Assembly (NCBI RefSeq): GCF_036785885.1
Contig: NC_092323.1
Coordinates: 3,016,501 to 3,080,500 of the forward strand
Source of the DNA: Coffea arabica
Taxonomy: Eukaryota > Streptophyta > Magnoliopsida > Gentianales > Rubiaceae
Direction of reading: 5' to 3'
DNA length: 64,000 bases
A program made the translations under genes and the position numbers. This document shows, in pieces, positions 35,000-47,857 of the stretch. Position 1 is the first letter of the stretch. Every line of letters begins with the position of its first letter. The notes under the pieces were generated by a model. It worked only from the letters and a program-made list of their open reading frames with translations. It made no database searches and had not been told where the DNA came from.

Positions 35000-35006
35000 T
35001 ATATAA
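35000..35006 (+). promoter_or_regulatory. TATA box of GASA-like gene 2
   Basis: TATATAA in TCTATATAAACAACCG, 83 bp before the ATG at 35083. The context is shared with the TATA box of gene 1. Confidence 0.7.
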
Positions 35007-35082
35007 ACAACCGTAGTTGGATACTGCTAGTCGCTCACTCACTGGCAAACTTCTCCAAGTTCTTTAGTTCCTAAGCAAGCAA

Positions 35083-36605
35083 ATGGCCTTAAAAGTAGTT
35101 ATGCTTCTGGCATTATCCTCTTTTTTCCTAATCACAACAAGGGTATACCTCATTTACACTTCTACTGTAGTGTATATATTTCATGCATTTGTTATTTCTA
35201 ACTGCTAAGCTTTTGTTCTTCATGGTTCCCTGAATTTTAACTTCCGTCTCTAATTAAATGTCTTTTTCCTGCCTTCATTGATTCAAAGGTTTCATCGTGG
35301 GGCGAGGAACTCTTTGTCAAGGTAACGCTCAGACAATTTTCAGCTCCTTACTCCTCTTCTGCAAATAAACTGCGAAAAATAGCTAAAGGAAAACACTTCG
35401 ACGGGGTTGATTGATGCCCATTTTTTCTGTAAAATCGGCTCACAGCTTATCACTTAGCATTATTACTTGTACAGTACAAGAGTGGCTGTGAAGTACTCCC
35501 ATTCTTCGGTAGGGCATGACAAATAAAAGATCTGTTATATGCTAACACGCCTTCTCGGCCCTCCTTTTGTTTTTGTATCCGCAGAAGTTAAAAGAGACCT
35601 TTACTTTGTATTGTTTAACATCGAGTGTAAGAGTTCTCATGACTTGCAGAGAACGTAGAAAGTCCACCGTATTGTTTTTCATGACATGCAACCTTCTCGT
35701 CTTTATCTTTGTTTTTCTTTTTGTTTCCTTTTATTTCATTTTTCTCAGACTTTTTTTGGCATAATAATCATGAATTGGAAGCTTATACTGATAAAATTAT
35801 GCAAGTTATGCCTTGAAAAAAAACTGATTTTGGTAGCTAAAATGGGCTGTATCGATTTGATACTCTGCAGTAATTGTGATAGTTGTTTACTTTAGACTAA
35901 AGACCGCTGCCTAATATCTTTTCACAGTACGTACGAGCTTTGATTGTAATCTTTGATTTTACGAGCAATGCTACATACACAGAATGATAGAACCACAAGT
36001 TGCTTTACAGGACATCACCCAAAAAGCGCCTCCCCCACCAATCAAGGCATCTGAAAGTTCCCCGCCAGCCCCCGCAACTGAGGCTTCACCACCACCACCG
36101 CCAATTTACAAACCAGTCCCTGTTCCGCCACCAGCCAAGAAACTGCCTCCTCCTTCTCCACCTCTTAAGGCCTTGCCCCCTCCTCCGCCAGTTTATAAGC
36201 CAGTTCCACCTCTACCTGTCAAGAAACCACCAGTGCCGTTGCCCCCTCCTCCGCCAGTCAGAGCACCAGCTCCTCCCTCCCCAATGAAGCCCCCGCCAAG
36301 AAACACAAAAGGTGAGCAACCTGCGGCCCCACTATTAGACTGCTTTACAGAATTTAGTTTCAAGGGATATCACACGGTTTTCTTGAATCATGTACCTATA
36401 AATTATGTACGCTTGTGCAGAATGCTTTCCCCTATGCGCGGTTAGGTGCAAGTTGCATTCGAGAAAGAATGTATGCTTAAGGGCATGCGTGACTTGTTGC
36501 GACAGATGCAAGTGCGTTCCTCCAGGGCAATACGGCAACCGAGAAAAATGTGGCAAATGTTATGCTACAATGACCACCCGTGGCGGCAGGCTCAAATGCC
36601 CCTAA
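35083..36605 (+). CDS. GASA/snakin-family protein, GASA14-like with extensin-like linker (gene 2)
   Basis: This is a 192-residue secreted protein. Exons are 35083-35142 (signal peptide, MALKVVMLLALSSFFLITT), 35289-35321, 36011-36311 (proline-rich linker with PPPPPxYKPV and LPPP repeats, extensin-like) and 36421-36605 (GASA domain). The domain shows all twelve cysteines in the canonical order: ECFPLCAVRC, CLRACVTCCDRCKCVPPG, YGNREKCGKCY and the terminal LKCP. Family members are apoplastic peptides that affect growth, redox and defence; the Pro-rich linker may tether the domain to the wall. Exon sizes and phases match gene 1 (11-codon exon 2; phase 1 before the Cys domain). Acceptors ACAG at 36010 and GCAG at 36420 define the last exons. 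Confidence 0.92.
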
Positions 36606-37218
36606 TTAGCTTAATTCCCCCTTTACAAATTACTACTACGCCACTTTCTTTCAGTTTTCCTTGTTCATCCTCAAGGAGATGGTCTAAAAGCTATCTGATC
36701 TTCTTTGGGTTGACGAGCTGATGATTTCTTAGATATCATAGATCAAGCGGTGCGGGGTTTGATTTGTTTCTTGTAGTAATTTGATTAATTAAGAGGTTTA
36801 TCATAATAATAAGTTGTACTAGTAAAAAGTGTCTCTCAAGTCTCATCATCGATGAAGAAGATGAATTGCGTTTCTGCGCTGCTTATGTTTATGTTTAGTA
36901 CCTTGACTTTCAACGGATTTATCTTTGTACTGCTACGAAATATACTCTACAAATTTTCCGAGTAAAAGGGGAGCCTACTCTGCTCTCTCGAGTGTTTGAC
37001 AATAATTGAATGAGATCGTGGGTAAGGCAAACCCAAATCCAATCCAAACCATTTTGTACTACAATGAGAGATGATCATTGGTGCAAATTTTTTCTAAATT
37101 TAATTTAATTTACGCCTTTATTGAGCGACCTTCTTTTCGCCCATGTCCTTCTAAATACACTACTGTTGTATTACTTATTAGCTGATCAGTAACCGCGTGA
37201 AAAATCCACTGTTGTACT
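36606..37218. other. 3' flank of GASA-like gene 2
   Basis: This holds 3'UTR sequence and AT-rich DNA up to the small hAT element. No gene was seen. Confidence 0.4.
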
Positions 37219-37345
37219 TAGGGATGGCAACGGGGCATCCCCGCCCCGCTGCCTACAAATTCCCCCGCCTCCCACTCCCTCCGCCCCCGTCCCAACCCCC
37301 GTTCCGAGAGCCCCCCGCAGGCACCCGCTCTTATTGCCATCCTTA
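37219..37345. mobile_element. hAT-type MITE (127 bp), C-rich
   Basis: The inverted ends are TAGGGATGGCAACGG on the left and TAAGGATGGCAATAA on the right when reverse complemented. A perfect 8-bp duplication GTTGTACT lies at 37211-37218 and 37346-37353. The inside is unusually C-rich (CCCCGCC, CCCCCGCAGGCACCCGC) in an AT-rich setting. A half-copy of the same family lies near 15110-15240. Confidence 0.88.
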
Positions 37346-37359
37346 GTTGTACTCGGCTT

Positions 37360-37545
37360 TGATCTTGTTTGGCGGACAAGTTTTTAAAAAATTTTAATTA
37401 TAGTAATTTCAAAAAAAAAATTATACATTTTAATATATTGGAAAAATATATTTTTAAAAATTTTAAAAAAACTTATATAGAAAGTTACAATAAAATTTTA
37501 GACAAACACTCAAAAAATTCACTTGTCAAACGGGACCGAGACAAA
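37360..37545. mobile_element. MITE, 'CTTGTTTGG' family
   Basis: The left end GATCTTGTTTGGCGGACAAG and the reverse-complemented right end GGTCCCGTTTGACAAGTG are imperfect inverted repeats. Internal words TATAGTAATTTCAAAAA and AATTTTAGACAAACACTC are shared with the element near 697. It sits 6 bp from the target duplication of the hAT MITE. Target duplication not resolved. Confidence 0.6.
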
Positions 37546-37652
37546 TGTCACAGTAGCATTTCTCTTGTATAGTTAATGAAAGTGTCAGGAGGATGATAGT
37601 TCATTTTATGGGAATGGAAAAATCACCAACCAAATACATGTTTTTCCCAACC

Positions 37653-37702
37653 AACTTTGCTAGAGGAATTGGCCAACTTTCGCTAGAGGAATTGGCCAAC
37701 AT
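37653..37702. repeat. Short tandem duplication
   Basis: GCTAGAGGAATTGGCCAAC occurs twice, 23 bp apart (about 37660 and 37683). This is a simple local duplication in intergenic DNA; its role is unknown. Confidence 0.7.
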
Positions 37703-38181
37703 ATTACCCTTACCTCTTGTCACATGGATTGTGGGGTGGGAGTTAAAGGTTCAAATCTTACCTCTTATGCGACTTCTTCTAAATCTATATTCGTTTTAAT
37801 TTGATAGTGGTTCAGCTCCGTCGATACTTTCGACCTAATTGAACCACTTCTCTTAGAGTAAGTTAGGAAAAAATACATATTTTTCCTTTGCTTTTCTTTG
37901 TGCTTCTAAATGGGAAGATATACTTATAGTAAGAAATTTAGATTAAACTTCTACTAAAATTTACTATTTGTAGAAGTACGAAAATTGAGGAAATGGGAAG
38001 GATACTTCTTAAACAAAATTTTCGTACGTCATAGTCACCCTTTCCGTTTTGATATGAAAAAGAGGACTTCTTCCCAGGAGGACTTGACATGCGGGAGCTT
38101 GTTAGATGTTTTTTTATTTATTTATTTTAAAATTTTTTATATATGCTCCAAAACGAAAAACAAAAGAAAGAAAGAAAGAAT

Positions 38182-39310
38182 GGCAAAAACCGCGATGGTG
38201 CTCAAACTTTCAATTTTATGCATTTTTAGTCCTCCAACTAATAAGTGCGTAAATGTAGCCTTCCAATTAATAAAAATGTGTAGTTGTAGTCCTTCCGTCC
38301 AAATGGATGGGAAATGCATCATGAATTGCTCACATGGCATTTTTTTTTGGGATAATTACAAAATCCTCCTTAGAGGTTTCTAACAATTTCACTGAGCTTT
38401 CCTGAGATTTGAAAAATTACACTTACTTCCCTTGATTTGATTGTTTTAGTAACAAAATCTTAAAATAATATTGACTTGTTCAAATTTTTAAATGAATATC
38501 CAAAAATACCCTTGTGTAATGAGTTTTAATTTATTTTTCTATATAATTATAAGATTATCTAGTATAACTATAAGAAAAATGTCCAAAAATTTTCAAGTCC
38601 ATACCTACTATTTGATAAACAACTATAATAATAATTTTATCACTATGATAGGATACTTTTGATGGTATTTTATTATGGATTTAAATTTATAAGATAGAAA
38701 AAAATATTGAAATAATTCATTTAGAGTTTATGAATTTTTCGAGTAGTTGGATTATCATAATTTAATAGTAATTTTGGGCCATTTTCTTTTCATTTATTGT
38801 TAATTTTAATACCAAAAAATAGAAAACAAAGATCAGGAAATACATTGGATTGCATATAAAGTTAACTCGTCAAAAAAATCACTAGTTGGACATTCGGTTA
38901 TAATACAAACTAGAGGTGATAGTGGTAGTTCTCCAATTTTATTGGCAAAAAAACTTTAAAAAAAAGGAATAAGAAGGAAAAAAATGAAAAAATAATTTTA
39001 AAAGTCATATCAAACAAGGAAATTTTATTAAAATATTTAAGGGTAGTATTATCATTTTAAATAATAAAGGAGGTATGTATAATTTTTAAAACCTTAAAGG
39101 AGCTAAATGAAATTGTTAAAAACCTCAAGGGAGGTTTCTAAAATTATCCCTTTATTTTTTGTATCATCCTGTCCCTTTTTAACAGCCAAATTAGACGGAA
39201 AGACTATATGACTACACACTTTTATTAATTGAAAAATTATATTTACGCATTTATTAGTTGGAGGACTAAAAGTACGCAAAGTTGAATCGGGACCACAACG
39301 GTTTTTTGCC
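38182..39310. mobile_element. Long-inverted-repeat element hosting a second element
   Basis: The outer arms of about 130 bp pair: left GGCAAAAACC...TTTTAGTCCTCCAACTAATA...GTCCTTCCGTC, and the right arm reads as its reverse complement (GACGGAAAGAC...TAGTTGGAGGACTAAAA...GGTTTTTTGCC). Both outer flanks are AAGAAAGAAAG-like, so a target duplication cannot be distinguished from simple repeat. The interior is occupied by the element at 38349-39150. Mutator-like affinity is inferred from the long arms. Confidence 0.72.
38349..39150. mobile_element. Nested GGGATAATTT-family element (802 bp)
   Basis: It starts GGGATAATTACAAAATCCTCC and ends GAGGTTTCTAAAATTATCCC, in inverted orientation, with poly-T flanks that could be a 9-bp duplication (8 of 9). 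It belongs to the same family as 32063-32900 and lies wholly between the arms of the 38182-39310 element, so it inserted later. No coding capacity. Confidence 0.75.
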
Positions 39311-39545
39311 CAAGAAAGAAAGACTAAAAGGTAATTTTGGTTTTATTCTTAATTTCCACGATGTTGGTGACCAAGATTGCCGTTATGAAGTACCGTTAAA
39401 TTTACCGTTACGTACACACTACTGGTCGCGTTTCACGCCTCGGCGAAATCCCGCCGTCGTAACTTCTAAGACTGTTTGTATTGACGGTCGGGATCTGTCT
39501 GGCGAGCAGTAAACTTTCCGACTGAAAGAGAGAATTGAAACAAAG
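39311..39545 (+). promoter_or_regulatory. Promoter and 5'UTR region of the PIG-N gene
   Basis: This is a short 235-bp interval between the end of the long-inverted-repeat element and the PIG-N ATG. It is more GC-balanced than the elements to its left (TCGGCGAAATCCCGCCGTCG) and must hold the leader and proximal promoter. No TATA box is evident. Confidence 0.45.
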
Positions 39546-42500
39546 ATGAGAGGCGACGGTGATGGGATCTTGGGCGGAGGAAAGAGATCAGAAAGCAGCC
39601 TCAAAGTTAGACAAAAATGGCTCAAGAGGAAAGAAAAGTGGCTGGTGGTTCTCGGGGTGGTCTTGCACGCAGTGTACATGCTTAGCATCTTCGACATTTA
39701 TTTCAAGACCCCAATTGTTCACGGCATGGAACCCGTCACTCCTCGCTTCACTTCTCCGGCGAAGCGCCTTGTTCTTTTAGTTGGTAATAGTTGCATGCCA
39801 CCTGCTCGACAATTTATCCCTAAGACTTCATTGCTTGTGCTTCCTTGTCTTTTTGTGCATTATTGGTGATTTTTTCGATTTTCGACTTCGGATGTTTATA
39901 TCGGTATTCACGGTAAATTATTGTTGCAGCGGATGGCCTGAGGGCAGACAAGTTTTTCGAGCCTGGTTCAGATGGCAATTATCGGGCGCCGTTTTTGAGG
40001 AGTGTGATTAAAGAACGAGGTCGGTGGGGAGTTTCCCATGCTCGTCCTCCTACAGAATCTAGGCCTGGGCATGTGGCTATTATTGCTGGCTTTTATGAGG
40101 ATCCAAGCGCTGTCACCAAAGGTGGGATTCGTTATGTTAGTGTTACTGTATACTATGTTAGTAGTTCATTCTTGCACCAGCTTAGGCGACTGTTTGCTAA
40201 AGACTGATGATAGCATGTCACTGATTGGCAGGGTGGAAAGCAAATCCAGTTGAATTTGATTCAGTATTTAATCGCAGCCGTCACACAATTTCATATGGCA
40301 GCCCTGATATTGTTCCCATATTCTGTGGTGCTCTGCCGCATAGCACGTGGAATACATATCCTCATGAATATGAAGATTTTGCCACTGGTATGTAGCAAGA
40401 TTACTTACTCCGTTGGGTTTGTTGTTATCTGAGGTAGATTCGCCTGTTTGAGTTTTTTACTTCTTGGGCTTAGACTGAACAAAAGTTGTTATGGAGAAAG
40501 TACCTATAACATGTGGCCTATTACTTATAAAACTTGGCTTTTTGAGTTGTAGATATGGTGAATGCTATCCATACATCCTTTGAGCATGTCAAATTCTTCC
40601 CATTAGAAAGAGGCTCACATGCTTCAGAAAAGGTCGATGGATGTTAAAAATTTGCCTTTTTTCAAGATTTATCTCTATACTTCAATGTTCTATTGGACTG
40701 TACATGTCGTCCCCCTCCCCCCCCCCCCCCCCCCTTTTTTTTTAAGATTCTATCCATTGAGTGGCTTAAGCAAATGGAGAAAATTTTATAGGCAAAATTA
40801 TGTTGAAGTAAAACGCTCATATGTTCTAATATTTTAAGGGTCAAGCAAATCGTGAGATCAAACATATATTGAGATCTTGATGGCAAGAGGATTTGTGAAC
40901 GAAAGAGTAATTATTGTTGTAGTCACTAGAAACATCCAAATTTAATTTCTTCTATGCTTTATCAATACATTAGTGTTCATGCAGATGCATCTTTTCTGGA
41001 TGAGTGGTCATTTGATCAATTAGCGAGCCTTTTGAATAGGTCAAATGAAGATCCAAAGTTGAAGCAGCTACTTCTACAGGACCATCTTGTCATATTTCTT
41101 CACCTTCTTGGTTGTGATTCCAACGGTCATGCTCATCGGCCCTATTCATCAATTTATCTCAATAATGTTAAGGTTGTTGATCATATTGCTGAAAGAGTTT
41201 ACAATCTCATTCAGAGTTACTTCAAGGATGACTTGACAGCCTACATATTCACAGCTGATCATGGAATGAGTGACAAAGGTTAAAAAACTTTTTGAACTCG
41301 TCTTCCTTTCTCTTACATGCGAAGTCCTATTCTTGCAGGGCCATGTTGCATATACGTATTCTACTCAGATAAACATTTAGGCATATACGCAGATGCATGG
41401 ATTTATGCAGACAGAGAAGAATGTCCTCATTTGGTTAATATCAAGCATATGTCTTAATTTTCTTCTTAAGCAATTTTCTAGCCCAGTAATATATGTTGTT
41501 TATTTAAAGCAAAGCAGAAGGATTTACGATTTTATTTATATGTTACTTGTCTTTCGTTTGGGCTTTTTATTTGTTATAGCCTACTGGCATAGGCATGGCT
41601 TTCATTTTCCTTTTGCCTTCTTGAGATTTAATTGTCATTTTGTTGTTGAGATATTTGATTCAGGTTATTTTTCAAGTTTTGTATTTCTTGCCCATAGTCT
41701 GGTGACTTACTTCTATATTTGTTTTAGGAAGTCATGGAGATGGGCATCCTTCAAATACTGATACGCCTCTTGTTGCTTGGGGGGCTGGTGTTAGACATCC
41801 CGCGCATAATTTATCTAGTGATCAGTTGGAGGGTGCTGTTCAATTTGTTGATGAACACAAACACAACATGCCAACACCTAGAGAGTGGGGTCTTGAAGGC
41901 ATTGAGAGGGTGGATGTTAATCAAGCTGATATTGCTCCACTGATGGTTGTACAGTTGTTCTTGACTGGTATCTTTTCGTTTCATGATTATGTTTTTTGTT
42001 TCACCCCACAAATCAATTTCTTATATGCTCATCAATTTATCTGCAGTCAACTCTTCTTGGTTTGCCATGTCCTGTTAACTCAGTTGGAAACTTGCCTCTT
42101 GGTTATATCGATTTTAATAAGGTAAATTGCAATGAATAAATGTCTTAGAAAATTTTTGTGCCTTCTGACTGCAGAATGAAGGTCCCTTCTCTGGTTATGC
42201 ATCATCATTTAATTGACACTGACTGCTAAAGGGGTACCTAAGGTTTTTGTGGGTTCTTATGTTCAGGTGGACAAGGTTGAAGCTGTATTAGCCAATACAA
42301 AGCAGATTCTCAATCAGTTTCTTCGCAAATCACGTATCCTTCCTGACTACAAAGGAAAATACCTTTGATGTGGAAAGCAGGAAAACTTTTGGGTAGTTGG
42401 GGATGGGAGGATAAGCATCTTGAAGCTTTTTCATGGTTTCCCCGTTCATGTCACTATTTTATGCATTCCAACTTCTCGTCACCGATTCTTCTTTGCTGTT

Positions 42501-45500
42501 AGATTGTTATCATCGCTGGATTGTTATCATCATTTAATTATACTTTTGAATTGTAATAGACTGAGCTTGGAATATGTTCTCTATCTTTTACATTTTTCTT
42601 GACAAGAATAGAATTGAAGCAGTCAAATTCTCTAAATTTCAAGCCTTTTGAACCATTGAAAAACTACAACTTGGTATTGGAACGTATTGAACATTTAATA
42701 TCCATCAGAGATTATGAAGCTGCAAGGAAGCTATCTGAGCATTTACGAAGATTGGCGCTTGAAGGACTGCATTATTTTCAGACTTATGATTGGTTTAGGC
42801 TGATGACAATTATTACTTTTGGTTACATTGGCTGGATGATCTATGTTCTGCTTCATGTCTTGCAATCTTATACATCATTGCCTGAAAAATTGGTGGAAAA
42901 GAAGCAAATGGTTCATCTGAGAAAGAATACTGGGAAGGTAATTTGATTGTGTTATGATTCATCCATAGGTAGTCATGAAAGAACATGATTTTTTGGGGAA
43001 TATGGGGCATTTGAGTGAGCATCTTGTAAATAATTAAATACAGAGTACAACTCTTCCTACCATCTAGCTTTGAATATCAAAAAAGTAATAAATGAACCCT
43101 TAGTGTTCGTGCCTGGTGAGTGGGATGTAGACATTGAAGTTTGAACCCGTATATATACAGATAATTTGAATTTCCCTCTTATGAAGTATTGAATAAAATT
43201 CAGATTTTATCTTGACTGTAATTTTGGAAAACTAAGCGTACATATTTTTGTAAACCAGTGGTGGCAGTTCAACCTTTTATGTGAACTGAATTGGATTGTG
43301 AGGTGTTCTTGTGAGTTAAAGATTTTTGTGTAGATGTTACCCAATGCTTTTGTGTGGTTAAACTTTCTGGTATTTTATTTGGACAACACTATGAAAATAT
43401 TATTTATTCTTAAGCTATTTATAGTATCTCATTTCTCAACTTATCTCAATTGTGCCAGGTATACTTTATAGCATGTCTGTTTTCATGCCTAGTGTGCTCT
43501 CTACTGTTGCTGGAGCATTCTCCTCCTCTGTATCATGCGTATGCTGCGATGACAATATTTCTTTGGACACAAATATTTAGTGAATATGAGTTTCTACTAT
43601 TTTTATGGAGGGATCTACAGAGGAGAGAATCTCGCTACTTCATTAAACTCATAGCAACCTGTATTGTCTCAATACTCATCCTTGAGATGCTGGTAAGGCT
43701 CGTTAGCATATTTTAGTTATATTCTGATTAGTAATTTCGTTTATTGCGTAGCCAGGATTTAATTTCTGTTTATGTATCATGTAGGTCAAAAGTTTCACAG
43801 ATAGGAAATTGTACACCTGGTGTTTCTGGACTGTTGGGGTTGCTGCTCCTATTTATCTTGTCCGCTCAATACCATGGAAATCTAGGGTGCCAATTATAGT
43901 TCTGCTGACATGCTGGTTCTTGTCCATTTTCACTTTGATGCCTGCTGAAATTCCAGAGAACACTTGGCTAGTGTATGTGCTGCTTCCTTTTTTACTTTTA
44001 TCTTGCTTTCAATTAGTCAGTCATGTTGGTATTGGATCAAGTGGTATGAACAAGAACTTAGGGACCTGTTTGAACTTGTCCACGAAGTTAGTTGCATGAT
44101 GTTTGTCCTTGCCTTGTTGATAAGAAATTAAACCAGTTGTTTTCATGATCAGGTGTTAAATTGACAAAACGAATTCCCTTCAGTAACTGCTGAAGCCACT
44201 TTGGCCTTTGTCAAATCCTTGGTGTATTCATTCAAAGAATGAATGTTATTTTGCTTTGGCTTTTCATGCTAATACTTCTGATCTTACTGACCTTAATGGG
44301 CTTGGATATGTAGGAAATGCAACCTTATCTTGGATCTTTCTGATAGATGAGATTAATGTATAGCTGATGACCGTATAATTTTACCAAAGCAACCTTATTC
44401 ATTCAAAGAATGAACCTTATGTTGCTTTGGCTTTTTGTGCTAATACTCCAGATCTTACTGACCTTAATGGGCTTGGATATGTAGGAAATGCTACCTTATC
44501 TTGGATCTTTCTGATAGGCGAGATTAATGAATAGCTAATTACCGTATAATTTTATGAAAACTGTTTGCTTGGATTTTTTTATGAAAATGCTGAGATTTTC
44601 TTTTCTTTTTTTTTTTTTTAAATACAAACAAACTTGTAGCACTGGTTGATTGGGGATCACTGGTGCTATTGACATTATTCATTGACAAGGTTCTTTCAAA
44701 TTCATTTGTTTGACAAATTGCTACTTTGTGAGTTTTGGCTTATAGCAGTTATACAAGATTATGCAGCATTAGCCAGTTTGTATTTGTAAAACTTGATCAC
44801 TAGATCTAGAGCTGGAGCAGTCCAATGTGCAACTTTGGCTTAATATGACTATCACGACGCACTCTTAAATAATTATCAGAAACCTTGGAAGAGGAAGCAG
44901 ATATTTAGATGTTTGTAGGAAGTCTTGTATATATCTCTGTATAATTTGAAAGTGTATTGGAGTGATTCCCAGATAGAAACAAATGTGCTCTCTTTATAAT
45001 TGAATCTTCTGCTTCTATAGCGTCACTAGTGGAGTTGTCACCATGATGATTGGAGGAGTTGCTAGGCATCTGGATCTTCATTCCGAAGATGATAAATATT
45101 GGCTTAGTCTTCGTACTAATGACACAAGCAGACCTAAGTTCCCTATGCTCTTTCACTTGCAGGTATGAGTAAACCTTTTTAACTTCTGTTGAGCATGCCT
45201 TAAAAAATATCATTTCGAGAGAGATAAAATTAACATATTTACTACATTGAAAATAGATTACTTTGGTCGGCTTATCGTCAGTGATGGTGGTCTTGTCAAC
45301 TTATCACAGAACCAAAAAGCATGAATTGCTTGCTGTTCATCAACTAATAAACTGGTCAATTGCTGGTATTGATTCTTTTTTACTTATGCTTGCAATTTAT
45401 GTTGCCCTTTTTTTCACTTATTATGGATCAACATAAGTTTTTCATGTAATATTTACTGATTCTTTCAAATATCAATACTTGCTCTGTTATTCTTCATATT

Positions 45501-47857
45501 TTTGCTGAAGTTTTTTGGGTTTGTACAGTGAAATTTGGTTTACTGGTTGATGGATGGTGCAATTTTCTTTCTAATCGTCACAGATAATTTTCATTAGCAG
45601 TAGTTGATCTTGTCTCAGATATGTTTAAATCATAGACTAATTCATCACGACAATATGTTTCTTTTGCTGATAGTATCTTGATGGGTCAGCTAAGTCAGAC
45701 ACTGGATTGACTTCTAAAGTATGTTTTAAGGTTGTCACCATTACTTAAGTAACAGATATTGAATTACTTCCATGGCCGCAACAACTAGGGTATCTCTTGC
45801 AGCTTCAGCGGCTGGAGCTGGAAGTTGCTCCCCTAACCACTCTGCTTGCTTTGTATTATTTCTAATATTTACTGGTCAACATGTCTTGTGATTTTAACTT
45901 GAATAATCAATTTGCTTAAGAGTATTCCCAGGTAATCTTGAGTTCTTTTCTGGGGTTTCCAAAACTCTCTGTGTTAATTCACTGATTAAATTTTGCAGGT
46001 ATCTGGCTAGTTACATTTGATTCTTTCCTTTTTCTAGTTATGGATGCTGACTCTCTTATTTACTGCAGTGTGTTCGATGGTCCTTCCACTATTTTCAGCT
46101 ACTGGTGTCTTGTCACGTTTAACTTCCATATTTCTTGGGTTTGCCCCAGCATTTTTACTTCTTTCTATTGGGTATGTCTCTCAGAATTTGTTTGAAGTTT
46201 GAATGTCTGATAGAGATATACTGGTATAATTTTCTGTTAAAATCCTGCAGATATGAAGCTCTCTTCTATTGTGCTTTGGCACTTGCGCTAATGGCGTGGA
46301 TGCTTTTTGAGAATGCGCATCGCTATTTAAGTAAGGCAAGCTTATTTTCGGCATCTGTTAAAGCTATGCAGAACAGCATTCTAAAACACGATGAGAGATG
46401 CCTACAGCTTTCAGATATGAGAATTGCTTTGACGTTTGTAAGTAATAGCCTATTCTGTCTTTGCATTCTGCAATAATATCTGAAAGTTTGAATCTTCTCC
46501 CTATCCTTGGCGCACATGGCGAGAAAAAGAGGAAATTGCACCAAAGGAAGTAAAAGCAATTTTTTCTCCTCTGTCCAGATGGTTTTCTTCAATATCGCAT
46601 TCTTTGGAACTGGCAATTTTGCAAGTATTGCAAGCTTCGAGATTTCTTCTGTCTATCGTTTTATCACAATTTTCAGCGTAAGGGAACCTAATATTCCTTT
46701 TCTCTGCTCTATTATTCGTTTTGGTGCAATACTGCATGTTTGATATATCTGCTCTTATTTTGCAGCCATTTCTGATGGCAGCTCTCCTTATTTTCAAACT
46801 ATTGATTCCATTCATGCTTGTCATGTAAGTATATCTGTGGCATCTCTTTCATTGCCATTTGTTGAGTTTTCTGATAGTTTTCTTCTGATGAAATTTCGTT
46901 ATGATACTTAACATGGCCCAAAGTCAATCCCTTGTCAAGTTTTTGTGACTCATAACTCTAAAGTGACATGGTGATAATTATGCTGGAGTAGCCCATTGAT
47001 TATGCTAGGGAGTTACGTGGCAACACTTACGTTATAACTACAAACTTTCGAGCATTTGCTCAGTATTTATTTCCTGTGACTTACCAATATTTTGTGGATT
47101 AAAATGTTTTGTCCTCGTACGTATCACCGTCCTTTTTACTTGTTTGACGGCGTATTCAATTCGAAGATTTAATGACTTGCTTTCACAAGGAAATTTCACT
47201 GTACCCTCCTGGTTTTTTCACTGCTATGGCTTGTGTAATTGATATGATTTCAATCTCTAATGCAGATGCGCATTCAGTTCATTAACCAAAGTAATCAGAG
47301 TTCCACTTTTGGGGTGCTATTTTCTTGTTATATTGTGTTCAGACGTGATGACAATCCATTTCTTTTTCCTGGTATGGTTTCCACTTGCATCCAATAGCGT
47401 CATTCTTCCACAAAATTTATATTCTTTACCTGAAGTAGCAGAAAAATAGGTGGCAAAACTGATTTTATTTGAGGTATGCCCCTGCTTCTGCCCTCACCCC
47501 TCTCGTTCGGGTGGTGTTCCTTCCCAACTTAATGGACATGCAATAGGCGTAATATATCTGGGATTTCCTTTTTGTACATAAATCAGAAAAAGACAGAGAG
47601 AGAAGCAATCTTTGAGTTTGGTACGGGTTGATTGAAGGTTTGCATTCATGTCTAAATAATATGTTTTCTGAATTTGGTATGATGTTTGACAGGTCCGAAA
47701 TACTGGGAGTTGGATGGAAATTGGTAACAGCATTAGCCATTTTGGAATAATGAGCGCACAAGTTGTGTTTGTCCTCGTGCTTTTTGCTCTCACAAACGTA
47801 TACACGAAAGACATCCAAACTAGCTCAGCTCAGCACTTGTCTCGGAAAGCCATGTGA
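39546..47857 (+). CDS. PIGN: GPI ethanolamine phosphate transferase 1 (PIG-N/Mcd4)
   Basis: This ER multi-pass enzyme adds ethanolamine phosphate to the first mannose of GPI anchors. Eighteen exons join with consistent phases to 985 residues, the usual family length: 39546-39783, 39930-40121, 40232-40387, 40985-41278, 41728-41945, 42047-42121, 42267-42333, 42612-42937, 43459-43692, 43785-43972, 45021-45162, 45257-45365, 46069-46171, 46251-46437, 46579-46677, 46766-46824, 47266-47371, 47693-47857. A membrane anchor ([18 protein letters not shown]) precedes the lumenal alkaline-phosphatase-like domain with [23 protein letters not shown] (expected nucleophile Thr), [23 protein letters not shown] and [18 protein letters not shown]. 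Exons 9-18 encode the many helices of the PIG-N C-terminal domain. The end is SRKAM. No defect seen; a 171-bp tandem duplication lies in intron 10. Confidence 0.95.
40719..40746. repeat. Poly-C/poly-T tract in PIG-N intron 3
   Basis: A run of about 16 C followed by about 9 T, intronic. A likely site of length polymorphism and sequencing error. Confidence 0.85.
44225..44556. repeat. 171-bp tandem duplication in PIG-N intron 10
   Basis: Two units start with TATTCATTCAAAGAATGAA at 44225 and 44396. Both contain GATCTTACTGACCTTAATGG, CTTGGATATGTAGGAAATGC and TTATCTTGGATCTTTCTGAT. Divergence is low, so the duplication is fairly recent. It is intronic and should not affect the protein. Confidence 0.88.
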
